Positions 1 through 10,226 are shown, numbered from the stretch's first letter. The stretch: DNA of 64,000 nt from Medicago truncatula (GCF_003473485.1 NC_053044.1:29020091-29084090); one strand, 5' to 3'. Made by a program: numbers and translations. The notes: generated by a model from the sequence alone, not told the origin.

Positions 1-420
1 TTTCACCCTTTATAGCGCATGTACCCTTATAGTGATCAGCAAATGAAACTCAACAGTTTGAGGGACATACTATTCCACGAACTAATCAATTAAATAGAAA
101 CCTTGTCTTATAACTGAATGATGACTTGTCTTTAAACCAACAAGGAAATAAGGAGATTCTAGGAATCCTAACCGCCGCTAACATTCTGCAATCAAACCAG
201 GTTACTAATTCATTTATGCTTTGTGCAATCAAATAAAACTTGTGAAATCCCCCTAATTTACCGCTTTTATTTATTTTATTTTATTTAATTTCTGTTCTAA
301 ATAAGTAGCGCTAGTTGTAGAGTTGAAATGATAATTCATGTGGAGACGATCTTACTTATCAATTTATTACTTATGAATGATTTAGTACAGCTTGCCGAAA
401 TTTTCCACAGAGACCCCTCA
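1..420 (+). repeat. Worn LTR-type remnant at left edge
   Basis: The stretch ends in a motif like 'tgtggagacgatcttactta' followed by text typical of the 3' part of Ty3/Gypsy (Athila/Tat-like) LTRs. It is cut by the window edge, so no ends or target duplication can be seen. The call rests on remembered family flavour only. Confidence 0.3.
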
Positions 421-1251
421 GTCGAGTGAAGGATATGTGATGCTAGAGAACCTAGGTGAGTCGATTGATTATTTTTAAGGCCACTAACTCATAACGTGGG
501 TCGTTGAAGGCTTAAAACTAAGTCAGAATCATAGTGAGCTAGACAATGATGCATTATCCATGATCTCTGCTCTCAATAACAATAATTATTTAGAGGAATG
601 TGAGAAGAGACACAATCTATAGTGGAGTGATGGGTGAATTGGAAAATGCACCAAATCGAAAGATGTAATAAAGTAGTAAGTTAACGTATTTACATGGATT
701 GTCTTTCAACGTAGCATTTAACAGAATTTATTTGTTTATAAAAGCAATTAAAGGAGTTTATGTACTGTTGCAAGTTTTAAAATGTCTTGCATAATGCGAG
801 ATTAGCTTGATTTGATTCAAATGATTAACAACGATTTTGTCTTCTTTGTTGTGACAAAATTTCAGATCTATGCATGTGTTGTTGTACAGGAACTTGATAA
901 TGTTGAAAAATTTCAATCGGATTACATCCCTCCATGAATGAAGCATGTGGTGATGATGACTCTTTCAATTAATTAAATAATTAAATAAATCAGAAGCATG
1001 AAGAATAACAACAACGAATGAGAAGAATCAATTTTTTTATTATATAAGAGGACCCATCTGCTTCCTCCAATGTACAATCTATTTCACCCTTAAAACTCTC
1101 AGTGTTGCTCAGAAACTGATTCAAGCGTCAGGGCGTTTGTAGAAACACTCACACCTCCCTTTCCAATATCAAACTTGTAGCAAAGCCGTCACACTAAACA
1201 CCTTTCTCTTGATCAAATGAAATCAACTATTTTGGCTTCCGTTAATTAGTG
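421..1251. other. Intergenic, nothing recognised
   Basis: AT-rich sequence with only short chance reading frames. I see no splice-linked exons, terminal repeats or RNA gene here. Confidence 0.5.
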
Positions 1252-1260
1252 TTTTTTTTA

Positions 1261-1574
1261 GGCTTAATTGCACTTTTTGACCCCTATTTTTCCAAAAGTT
1301 GCGGTTATGAACCCCTAACTAATTTAAATACAAAACAACCCCCTATGTTTTGATTCTTTGGCAGTTTTGGACCCCCAAGGCAAAAATAAAATAAAATATT
1401 GACATGTGGCACCTCACTTAGGGTGCCACGTCAGCGTTGACCGAGTCAACAATGGACTGGGGATCCAAAACTGCTAAAGAATCAAAACATAGGGAGTTGT
1501 TTTGTATTTAAATTAGTTAGGGGTCCATAACCGCAACTTTTGGAAAGATAAGTGTCTAAAAGTGCAATTAAGCC
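1261..1574. mobile_element. Mutator-type MITE with 9-bp target duplication
   Basis: A 314-bp non-coding element. The left end GGCTTAATTGCACTTTT is matched in inverted orientation by AAAAGTGCAATTAAGCC at the right, and the inverted similarity runs inward for over 100 bp. It is flanked by TTTTTTTTA at 1252-1260 and 1575-1583, a 9-bp duplication as expected of Mutator elements. The duplicated run is the A-tail end of the minus-strand LINE that follows, so this MITE jumped into that tail. A related, more worn copy lies near 61,851. Confidence 0.75.
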
Positions 1575-1583
1575 TTTTTTTTA

Positions 1584-2382
1584 ACAAGCAAAAAATGAAT
1601 TATAATAACATGCTGAAGTAGACTTCTCAGCACAAGGTGTGTCAAGAAGACCACTAAAAATTACAAGCAGTCAAAACGAAAGTACAAATGTGGATTAGAC
1701 AATGCCTAAACATGACAATGGACTCGTCCACCACAAATGATCACCAAATACAAAAGTAGCTTTTTTAGCCTTCAGCCACCACAATGAATAATATTTAACT
1801 TTGTCTAGCAGCTGTGATATTGCATTCTTTGTTATTGAATAACCTGTTATTTTGTTCATTCCATAAAATCCAAACGGCAAGAAGCCAAATAAGCTGGAGG
1901 AAGGACCGCCGTGATTTCAAACCACGTTGAAAATGTCAACTGAATAAAGTGATATGAAATGTTCTGATGGTCAGCCCGTCAAAACCAATCCACAACCGCA
2001 ATAAAGGCCACAAAGATACAGTGAAGGAGCAAGATAAAAATAGATGTCGGGCGTCCTCCACCTGGCCACAACCAAACACACACTACCGCACCTCATGAGA
2101 TAAAATATCTCGATTTGCCAAATTTGATTTTGTAGCAAGACGGTCTCGAAGCAGACGCCACGCAAAAACAAAGACCTTCACTGTACCTGTTTATGCCAAA
2201 TCAAATCCAAATCATGCCGAACATGTGAACTCTCCTGATATGTCATCATATCATAAACACCCCGAACAGAATAACCACCTGAAGGATCCGGAAGCCACTG
2301 TTACTCATCGGAAGTAGAAAGCTACAAAGAAACACCATGTAGTAACAACCTACACTCCGCTAAAAGCTCCTCCTCCCACACC
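1584..2382 (-). mobile_element. LINE 3' part (zf-RVT region and 3' UTR)
   Basis: Read on the minus strand this gives the end of a plant L1-type LINE ORF2: a WEEEL motif near 2,370, a GGYSVRGVYD-like stretch, FAWRLLRDRL near 2,160, then the zinc-binding region of the reverse transcriptase and a final WNEQNN-like segment near 1,860. The 3' UTR finishes with 'gcttgtt' plus an A run at about 1,583. Stops and frameshifts interrupt it. The upstream RT part lies at 4,425-5,012, split off by an LTR-like insert. Confidence 0.75.
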
Positions 2383-4075
2383 TGTAACACCCAAAAAAAA
2401 ATTATATTTAAAGAAGTTAATTAGAAGAATTCTTGATTTTTATGATTATATTGATGTTATGATGTTTAACGATGTTATGGTGCTTAATAATCAAATCATG
2501 TTATGAATGAATAAATAGATTATGATGATTAATGACGTACTAGAAATAGAGATAGGATAAAGCGGAAAACAATTAAATAAAATAATGAAGGAAGGGAGAG
2601 GTGTAAAATAAAAGGAAATAATTAAGTGGGGAAGGGAGGAGTAAAAATAATAGAAAGTTGGGTAGAAAGATTATTATCATAAACGCTAGCCTAAGTATAA
2701 ATAGATGATTAACAACCAGAGTTCTTACTTTTGCTGAAACGTAGAAACAAAAGAAGAAGAGGAGAAAACCCTAATTCAAGAGGAGAGAGCCAACAACTGT
2801 GACTTCGGAGATTCGAGGTAAGGGGGAGATTCCTTTCACTTTAGGGTATCTATTTTATGATGGGGATTGTTTGAACTCTTTAGATGTTAAAGTTGTTATG
2901 ATGTGAATTTCGATGAGAAAATAACGATGAAGGTACATGATGATGACATTGAAAGATTAGATTTGAGGGAATCTAATTTAGGGTTTTTGAATTGAGTCTA
3001 TAGCCTTAAAAAGAGTAGATAATTAGGTAAATTGTGTGAGAAAGTAGTGGTTGGATGATATGGTAATCCTAGGTGATGTTTCATATTAGTTTGGGATCAT
3101 AAGAGCTCTTAAAGTGGACATTTAGGGTAATTTATAAGCATTCCCGTAGCTTAAAAACGTAGAATTTGGACACATCGCAGCGCTGCGCTGCAGTAAGGGC
3201 GCCTAGCGCCCACAACCCGAGAGTTGGCGCCTCAGGTGCCAATTTCTGGCGCCTAGCGCCTACGTATGGTTGTTTTCACCCATTTTTGTTCCGAATTGGG
3301 TCTTGGTGTAAACATGAGAGTTGTAGGTATGAATGTTATCTTTCCAATGGATCTAGTCTCGCATCAATAAGACATCCAAAACGTGAGTTATGATTAAATT
3401 ACTACACATGGGTCAGCATAGTGGTGCATCTCTCCTAGTCTTAAGAAAACTAATCCTTTTCACCACTTTATGTTCCGAATTAGATTAAGTTTCCTTCTTT
3501 GAAGTTGTAGGTATGAATGTTATATTTCAATTGACTTTGGTTTGAATCCTTTAGGTCCTTTATAACTTGAGTTATGATTGAAATACCGCATGTGGGTCAT
3601 ACTGAGGTTTCCAATGGACATTCAGCGTAACCCCGCAGTGGACTTCAAAACATCTATGAGAGAAATAGTGAATTTAAGAAAGCCTTTAGCGAGGAGAGTA
3701 AAAGTAAGGGTCCTTAAATTATGAATTTAAATGTGGAAGGGTGTGCAGGCGTAAATAGAAGCGATTACCTCAGATATGAGCGAGTCTAAAATATAAATCG
3801 ATGATAGTGGTCTAAGTGAATTTAATTATTGTTAAAAGATGACCGGAAAATAGGGAGTGAAAGAAAATTATAAGAGGAAGGACAAGGGAGATGTTTAAGG
3901 TAGATGGCTAGGATAAATATAAGTTCCCCGAATTAGAGCCAAGTTTAAACGGTGAAGTAGTTAAGTAGTAAAAGAAGTAGAAAAGATATAGATAGATAGT
4001 TCACAATGGAGATGATAGGAGGACGTTAGAATGAAAGTAAGTATAAGGATATAAGATGATGATTAGGAAAGAGGT

Positions 4076-4106
<31 letters not shown>

Positions 4107-4424
4107 GGGGGGGTGGGAGGGGGGGGGGGGGTTGGTGGTAAATGACGAAATATTAGTTGCTATATGACGATGAAGAATGATGAAATAAATGATGTTTGAA
4201 AAAGATGAAAGATGTATTTAAGAACAATGAAGATGAAAGACGTACTTGTTCTATAATAATAAGTAAAATGACGATGATGATTTAATTGTTCTAAAGAATA
4301 ATGTGTTGATGATAAATTTGTTGTATGATGATTAGTGGATCTGCATGCATCATAACATATTGCATAAAGACGAAAGACGGGTGTATGTTCAGTAACACAA
4401 CTCTATAAAGACGATAGGTTCCTC
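2383..4424 (+). mobile_element. Ty3/Gypsy-like solo LTR or LTR fragment inside a LINE
   Basis: Begins with TGTAACACCC exactly where the LINE coding sequence stops. It contains a TATA-like 'agtataaataga' near 2,695, a leader with 'gaaaaccctaattcaagagg', and the 'gcgcctagcgcc' repeats (3,198-3,262) often seen in legume Ty3/Gypsy LTRs. No internal coding region is present. The right end is not sharply definable and no target duplication was found, so it is an old remnant. Confidence 0.45.
4076..4132 (+). repeat. (GT)n followed by a long poly-G tract
   Basis: A short GT repeat runs into about 24 uninterrupted G residues, then more G-runs. It is a strong G-quadruplex candidate and also a place where read errors are likely. 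Confidence 0.9.
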
Positions 4425-5012
4425 ATCCCCAAAAAAAGGAGCCTTGGAGAAGGAAAGAGCATAGACAGGCAGAGCAGTCAGGAGATACTAGAGAAGGATC
4501 AAGCGACCACCGAAGGAGAGAAATCGACTTTGTTAACCAGACAATCTAGATTTTATACGGTTAATAACAGGCTTCCAAAACAAAACCTACACGGATTACC
4601 ACCAATCGGAAGCCCGAATAAGAAAACGCACTCTTCCCACTTTACACCTCAGCACAGATGCCGCCTCAGTCAGCCAAGAGTCAGAGATATTAATCCTAAT
4701 CAACGAACTTTTACGTTATATATCCTCAAAAATTGTAAGAACCGCCCACAGAGCACGGACATTGGCCCAACTTTTGTCCCCTAATAACAACATATCGTCA
4801 GGAAACTGTAGAGGAGAAATAACCATCGGGTTCTCAGAACCAACACTGTAACCTTAAAAATTTTCCGACTCAACCATAGCCTTCATCATTATATTCAGGC
4901 CCTCATCAATCAAAAGAAACAAAAAAGGTGAAAGAGGATCACCCTGGCGTAAGCCCCTTTCGAGAGGAAATTCATCTGTCGGGCTACCATGGACTAACAC
5001 CGATGAAATATA
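4425..5012 (-). mobile_element. LINE reverse transcriptase fragment
   Basis: The minus strand encodes a LINE RT core: [15 protein letters not shown] near 4,960-4,905, then FPDDMLLLG near 4,805 (the catalytic FADD box, with A changed to P), a NISDSWLTEA-like stretch, RIKSRLSG and LPVYALSF near 4,460. Several stops interrupt it. Coding similarity ceases at about 4,425, and about 170 codons of LINE sequence expected before the 2,382 segment are absent, so the LTR insertion was accompanied or followed by a deletion. The element is cut at its 5' side near 5,012. Confidence 0.75.
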
Positions 5013-5644
5013 AATATTTTATTGAAGACACTTATTTTGAGTAGTTTTCGAACCTTTTCGGTTGTCTTTTGTTTTTTTCTTCATGTTTTTGTTTCTGTTT
5101 TTTCTTCTTTCTATGGGTTGAGTATTCATTGCACTTCTTTCAAAATGGTGAATATATTATTTGTACTTCACTCATTTTCATCTAATAAAATTTATTTTGC
5201 CATTTAAAAAAATTATAGTTTTTAACCCGTTAGTGAAATTGGTAATGCAAATATGCCGTAAATAATTATGGTTGTGTCTAATATAGACCTCTCAAAAATA
5301 ATCTAATCATGAACATTTACCATTTTTAGTAATAGTAAATTTATAATAATAAAAATTGAGAAAAATAATAATATTTTATTAAAATAAACCCTCAATAGGA
5401 GGGTCCACTGTTGGACCGATACATATTAAACAACCTCAACAATTATGAGGTGTTGTAATTTGTTTTTTAATAGCAAAATTTGTATTTATATTATGAGGTG
5501 ATGTCAATCGATCATTTATCGGATAACACTTTGGTGACATTGTGATCGATGATATTATGACATTGATCAATCATAATGTCACAAGTGTCTTTCATCTTTC
5601 TCTTTCACAATATTTTTTTATTCCTTTGTACACGTGTGACATTA
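5013..5644. other. Intergenic, AT-rich
   Basis: No gene recognised. Several short direct and inverted copies of 'aatgtcac'/'gtgacatt' occur here and again just right of the Harbinger element (9,500-9,535), so the transposon may have landed in an older repeat. Confidence 0.5.
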
Positions 5645-5813
5645 GACCATATGCAATGGTTTGTTTAATGATGGGTTCAACATCAATTTCCCCTCCAATG
5701 GTGTGTTGAAAGGCTGTTGAATGAGGGAAGAGAAGAGAGAGAAGGTGAACCAATTCAACACAATTGAACAAAGCCGGGCAGGACACGTGGCAGCGCGGAA
5801 TTGGCTGAAAACT

Positions 5814-5834
5814 GGCGCGTGTGCAACACGCGCC
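5814..5834. repeat. GC-rich hairpin near Harbinger left end
   Basis: GGCGCGTGT-GCA-ACACGCGCC is a perfect 9-bp stem with a 3-base loop in otherwise AT-rich DNA. The sister element has a related but diverged 7-bp stem near 47,772-47,790. Confidence 0.85.
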
Positions 5835-6018
5835 GACAGGGCGCGTGAGCGTGCAGAGCGCGGAGAGAGAAAATGATTTTTTGAAAGATAAGGACACGTG
5901 GCACGTTTTAATTGGCTGTCCGGATTCTTATCATTTTAATAATTTGACCTCAATTATTTCGTTGTAAATTAATTTAAAAAAAAAAAAAAAAATACCAAAA
6001 TTCATGATTTTTTTTCCT

Positions 6019-6028
6019 CTATAAATAG
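6019..6028 (+). promoter_or_regulatory. TATA box for Harbinger ORF1
   Basis: CTATAAATAG lies 118 bp upstream of the ORF1 ATG; the same box sits at 47,976-47,985 in copy 2. Confidence 0.6.
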
Positions 6029-6145
6029 AGACTTGGATCATTTGATTTGGACACAGAAAAAAAAATCAAGTTTTTCACTATCTTCATCTTATTATTATCT
6101 TTCTATTAGCAAACTAAGTGAAGTTTTAATCTTATTTTTTGTGAA

Positions 6146-7267
6146 ATGGATCCCAATAATAACCATTTCAACACCCAAAATTTTTCTAATTACCCATATA
6201 ACTACGAAAATCCCAACAATTATCCAAATCCAAATCAATTTTATAACCAACGTCCTCAAAACATACATCAAAACGTACCTAATTTTGGTTTTTCACCAAA
6301 TTTCAACCAGTCATCCTCTGTTCCAAACTTTCATCCATATCATGGATCTATGATGAGATATCCATCTCAAACACCCCCGTTTAATGGTTATATGCCAATG
6401 GGGAACGAAAATTTTCCTAGTGTTGATGCAACCCAATATCCTGAATTTTCAACACAAATAACTCCTGGTGGCATGGCAGTTTCTGATGAAGTCACTCCAG
6501 AAGATTCAACTCCTAAGAGCAAGAGAAGTAAGGAACCAGCATGGAACACTCAACAAAATTTGGTTCTAATAAGTGCATGGATTAAATATGGAACAAGCAG
6601 TGTTGTCGGGAGAAACCAGAGAGGAGAAACATATTGGGGTAAAATTGCTGAGTATTGTAATGAGTATTGCTCATTCGATTCTCCCCGCGATCTAGTTGCC
6701 TGCCGAAACCGTTTTAATTATATGAGCAAAATAATAAATAAATGGATTGGTGCTTATGAAAGCGCTAAGCGTATGCAAGGAAGCGGTTGGTCGGAAGATG
6801 ATATTTTGACAAAAGCGCAGGAATTGTTTGCAGGTGGGAAGAATATTCAATTTACTTTGAAAGAAGAATGGCACGCTCTCCGTGATCAACCACGTTATGG
6901 TAGTCAGATGGGAGGAAATGTAGGGTCAGGGAGTAGTGGATCTAAGAGATCTCACGAGGACTCTGTAGGATCTAGTGCTCGTCCAATGGGTAGGGAGGCA
7001 GCTAAAAAAAAAGGTAAAATGAAAAGCAAGGGCGAGACATTGGAGAAGGTGGAAAAGGAATGGGTTCAATTCAAAGAATTAAAAGAGCAAGAGATTGAAC
7101 AATTGAAAGAGTTAAATTTGGTGAAAAAACAGAAAAACAAGTTGCTGCAAGAAAAGACTCAAGCTAAAAAAATGAAAATGTATCTAAAGTTAAGGGACGA
7201 AGAGCATCTCGATGACCGGAAGAAGGAGCTGTTGGAGAATTTGGAGCGTGAGCTGTTTGAAAATTAA
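6146..7267 (+). CDS. Harbinger ORF1, Myb/SANT-like DNA-binding protein (373 aa)
   Basis: Partner protein of the transposase. In PIF/Harbinger elements ORF1 binds the element ends and helps bring the transposase into the nucleus; this is family knowledge. The N-terminal ~120 residues are Asn/Pro/Tyr/Phe-rich and disordered-looking. A basic patch (TPKSKRSKEPAW) precedes a trihelix/Myb-like domain at about residues 130-240, with W at AWNTQQNLVLISAWIKYG and a YWGKIAEYCN helix. A Ser/Gly-rich linker, a Lys-rich nuclear signal (AAKKKGKMKSKG) and a Lys/Glu coiled coil near the C terminus follow. Plant databases often mislabel such proteins as glutathione S-transferase T3-like. The ATG at 6146 is the first in frame after the TATA box. 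Confidence 0.9.
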   Translation: MDPNNNHFNTQNFSNYPYNYENPNNYPNPNQFYNQRPQNIHQNVPNFGFSPNFNQSSSVPNFHPYHGSMMRYPSQTPPFNGYMPMGNENFPSVDATQYPEFSTQITPGGMAVSDEVTPEDSTPKSKRSKEPAWNTQQNLVLISAWIKYGTSSVVGRNQRGETYWGKIAEYCNEYCSFDSPRDLVACRNRFNYMSKIINKWIGAYESAKRMQGSGWSEDDILTKAQELFAGGKNIQFTLKEEWHALRDQPRYGSQMGGNVGSGSSGSKRSHEDSVGSSARPMGREAAKKKGKMKSKGETLEKVEKEWVQFKELKEQEIEQLKELNLVKKQKNKLLQEKTQAKKMKMYLKLRDEEHLDDRKKELLENLERELFEN

Positions 7268-7338
7268 TTTTAATCAAATATTTGTTTGTATTCAGTCAAC
7301 ATTATCAGTGTTGTCTAGTCCCGACTGTTTGCTTTAAT

Positions 7339-7632
7339 ATTTGTCAGTGTTGTCTAGTCCGTAGTGTTTGCTTTAATAATTATCAGAGTGTTGTCTAGTC
7401 CCCAATGTTTACTTTAATAATTGTCAGTGTTGTCTAGTCCCCGTGACTTATTTGCTTTAATAATTATGTCCACTGTGTGCCCATTATTTGTCAGTGTTGT
7501 CTAGTCCGTAGTGTTTGCTTTAATAATTATCAGAGTGTTGTCTAGTCCCCAATGTTTACTTTAATAATTGTCAGTGTTGTCTAGTCCCCGTGACTTATTT
7601 GCTTTAATAATTATGTCCACTGTGTGCCCATT
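7339..7632 (+). repeat. 147-bp direct repeat (two units) between ORF1 and ORF2
   Basis: The units at 7339-7485 and 7486-7632 are practically identical. Each is itself built from shorter repeats with the core CAGTGTTGTCTAGTCC. Copy 2 lacks this duplication and has a different array instead. Confidence 0.85.
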
Positions 7633-7788
7633 ATTTCACCTACTATAACTTATTTCAAATCCGTCAATGTCCACCACACAATGTACTTATATATAGGGAC
7701 TCATATCTACTTTCAATTTCACAAGTCTCATTAAAATCTACTTTCAATTTCACAAATCTCATTCATATCTTCTTCCAAAAACCTATCA

Positions 7789-9069
7789 ATGGATCCTTTT
7801 GATTTGGAAGCCTACTTCCAAAAACGTGATGCTGAAGACACGTATATAGTCAACCGATTTATTCAGCGTCGAAAACAAATAGAGGAAGGTAGTGGATCTC
7901 GTAGTAGAAAATATTTAAAGAGAGATCATGCAGGGGCAAACCAAAGACTCATTGACGACTACTTTGCCAATGAGCCTACATATGACGATGCAATGTTTCG
8001 TCGTCGGTACCGGATGCAAAAACATGTCTTCCTTCGAATCGTTGGAGACCTTTCAAGTAGTGATAACTACTTCACCCAGCGAGTTGATGCCGCCAACAAA
8101 GAAGGTATATCACCGTTAGCAAAATGTACCACAGCAATGCGAATGTTAGCATATGGTGTGGCAGCAGATGCGGTAGATGAATACATAAAAATAGGAGGTA
8201 CTACAGCATTGGAGTGCTTACGTAGATTCTGTAAAGGAATCATACGACTGTATGAGCAAGTGTATCTGAGAGCACCAACCCAAGATGACCTTCAAAGAAT
8301 ACTACATGTTAGTGAAATGCGAGGGTTCCCAGGGATGATCGGGAGTATTGACTGCATGCACTGGGAGTGGAAAAATTGTCCTAAAGCATGGGAAGGTCAA
8401 TTCACCAGGGGGGATAAGGGAACCACCACAGTTATTCTTGAAGCAGTTGCATCTCATGATCTATGGATCTGGCATGCCTTTTTTGGATGTCCGGGAACGT
8501 TGAACGATATAAACGTTCTAGACCGGTCACCAGTGTTCGATGATGTGGAACAGGGAAAGACTCCAAGGGTGAATTACTTTGTGAATCAACGTCCCTATAA
8601 TATGACATACTATCTAGCTGATGGTATCTACCCTTCTTACCCAACTTTCGTCAAATCAATTAGGCTTCCTCAAAGTGAACCCGATAAGTTATTTGCAAAA
8701 CATCAAGAGAGCTGTCGGAAGGACATCGAACGTGCTTTTGGTGTGCTTCAAGCTCGATTTAAAATCATCCGTGAACCAGCTCGCTTGTGGGACATAGCTG
8801 ATTTGGGTATAATCATGAGGTCATGCATCATATTACATAATATGATTGTTGAGGATGAACGAGATACATATGCTCAACGTTGGACCGATTTTGAGCAATC
8901 TGAGGGAAGTGGATCTAGTACACAGCAACCATACTCGACCGAGGTGTTACCCACTTTTGCAAATCATGTGCGTGCTAGATCCGAGTTGCGTGATCCAAAT
9001 GTTCATCACGAATTGCAAGCAGATCTAGTGAAGCACATATGGACAAAGTTTGGAATGTTTCATGATTGA
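7789..9069 (+). CDS. Harbinger DDE transposase (HARBI1/ALP1-like, 426 aa)
   Basis: Cuts and pastes the element; DDE_Tnp_4 family. The catalytic triad can be placed: D188 in IGSIDCMHWEWKNCP, D240 in GTLNDINVL and E314 in CRKDIERAFGVLQARF. An N-terminal helical region (RRRYRMQKHVFLRIV, residues 71-85) matches the usual DNA-binding part. Length and motif spacing are normal and there is no internal stop. A TATA-like 'ttatatatag' lies about 95 bp upstream, so ORF2 probably has its own promoter. The domain is also the source of the domesticated plant protein ALP1, but the flanking inverted repeats show this is a transposon gene. Confidence 0.95.
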   Translation: MDPFDLEAYFQKRDAEDTYIVNRFIQRRKQIEEGSGSRSRKYLKRDHAGANQRLIDDYFANEPTYDDAMFRRRYRMQKHVFLRIVGDLSSSDNYFTQRVDAANKEGISPLAKCTTAMRMLAYGVAADAVDEYIKIGGTTALECLRRFCKGIIRLYEQVYLRAPTQDDLQRILHVSEMRGFPGMIGSIDCMHWEWKNCPKAWEGQFTRGDKGTTTVILEAVASHDLWIWHAFFGCPGTLNDINVLDRSPVFDDVEQGKTPRVNYFVNQRPYNMTYYLADGIYPSYPTFVKSIRLPQSEPDKLFAKHQESCRKDIERAFGVLQARFKIIREPARLWDIADLGIIMRSCIILHNMIVEDERDTYAQRWTDFEQSEGSGSSTQQPYSTEVLPTFANHVRARSELRDPNVHHELQADLVKHIWTKFGMFHD

Positions 9070-9491
9070 AGATGATTTGTATCGTACTAAATAAATTACT
9101 TGTGTGTTGTGTGCTTGTTTGTTGTCTTGCATTTTAAGCTATTTGTGTGTTGCGTGCTTAGTTTGTTGTATTGCATTTTAAGTTAAGAAAATATAAATAA
9201 ATTATTTAAATAAATTTTGTTTTTAGAAACAAAAAAAAATTAAGTGTATCTTTATTTTAATTTAATTATAATCGATAATTTTAATTTTATGTAATTATAA
9301 AAACAAAAATATAAAATTAAATAAATAATAAGAAATAAAAGGTGGTGGGGTAGGGTGTTGAATGAAAAAACCATTGGAGAGGTAAAAATTGAATGAGTGT
9401 TGAATGAAGAGAGAGAAAATGATGTGGAGTGTTGGGAATTGAAAAAGTGGGTGTTGAATGGTATTATTGTGTTTAACCATTGTAGATGGTC

Positions 9492-10134
9492 TTATTGTTG
9501 GTCAATGTCACCAATGTCACCAACCATAATGTCACCCAAATATTATCCATCATTTATCTTATATACAATGAATTCGTTCCACCAGTGTGATGTCCATATT
9601 TATTAACCATTTTAAAAATATTATCAAAAAAGTGGCAATCATTAATAATCATATAGAATAGACAATATGTGGCTGATTTTTCAATTTTTTAATAAAACTG
9701 ATCACGTTGCCAAGTTTTTTTTAATAAAAAGACCACGTTGTCTAATCTTCCACCAAGTATTCTTTGATGATTAGTTAGCCATGGAAGGAACGAAGGTTGT
9801 GGAAGACAAAAGAGATAAATAACAGACGATTCTAATGGGTATATCAAGAAAATAAAATAAATAAAAAATGTCAATGGGAGATAAAAACGGAAATATACAT
9901 GTATAAAAAGATACAAGTGCCCATGCCACATCAATCGTGATACATTTGTGATAAGAATATTTGATGTATTTAGCATTATTGTTATTTTTATGACAATCTT
10001 TTTCTGTGTTACATTATAACAAATTTTTTAAATCATTAGTATTAGAACACCTTGTGAATATTATAACAAAGTTTTTTATGTATCATTACTCTTTTTTTAA
10101 TGATTGGGGTGAATATTTTAATACATGAAAGTTT
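9492..10134. other. Intergenic, nothing recognised
   Basis: AT-rich spacer between the Harbinger element and the terpene synthase. No coding exons, terminal repeats or RNA genes seen. Confidence 0.5.
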
Positions 10135-10136
10135 AC

Positions 10137-10144
10137 TATAAATA
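10137..10144 (+). promoter_or_regulatory. Candidate TATA box of the terpene synthase
   Basis: TATAAATA about 85 bp upstream of the ATG at 10,227, a normal distance for a short 5' UTR. Confidence 0.5.
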
Positions 10145-10226
10145 TATTTATGTATTAACAACTTTCCACAACTCAAAATCTTTAGATCCAGTTGAAGGAA
10201 AAGAGGGAGGCTATTAATACTTAAGA

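Larger units (their letters stand above)
5645..9491 (+). mobile_element. PIF/Harbinger transposon, full-length copy 1
   Basis: A 3,847-bp element. Its ends are GACCATATGCAATGGTT (left) and the reverse complement of GACCATCTACAATGGTT (right), flanked by TTA at 5642-5644 and 9492-9494, the 3-bp target duplication of this superfamily. It carries a Myb-like ORF1 (6146-7267) and a DDE transposase (7789-9069) in the same direction. Both frames are open from ATG to stop, so it may be autonomous. A near-identical sister lies at 47,602-51,320. Confidence 0.95.

Noticed and set aside
3166-3393. Small cysteine-rich secreted peptide
   Set aside because: The frame runs through the 'gcgcctagcgcc' repeat of an LTR-like block; the cysteines come from the repeat and no signal peptide is present.
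6033-6353. A 106-codon frame overlapping Harbinger ORF1 (also at 47,990)
   Set aside because: It starts before the real ATG in another frame and reads as Ile/Thr-rich shadow; it is kept in both copies only because the DNA is nearly identical.
6146-7267. Glutathione S-transferase T3-like gene
   Set aside because: That common database label is a mis-annotation; the protein has a Myb/SANT-like domain and sits between Harbinger ends with a transposase.
7296-7640. CRISPR-like repeat array
   Set aside because: Direct repeats without unique spacers, inside a plant transposon spacer; simple tandem duplication explains them.
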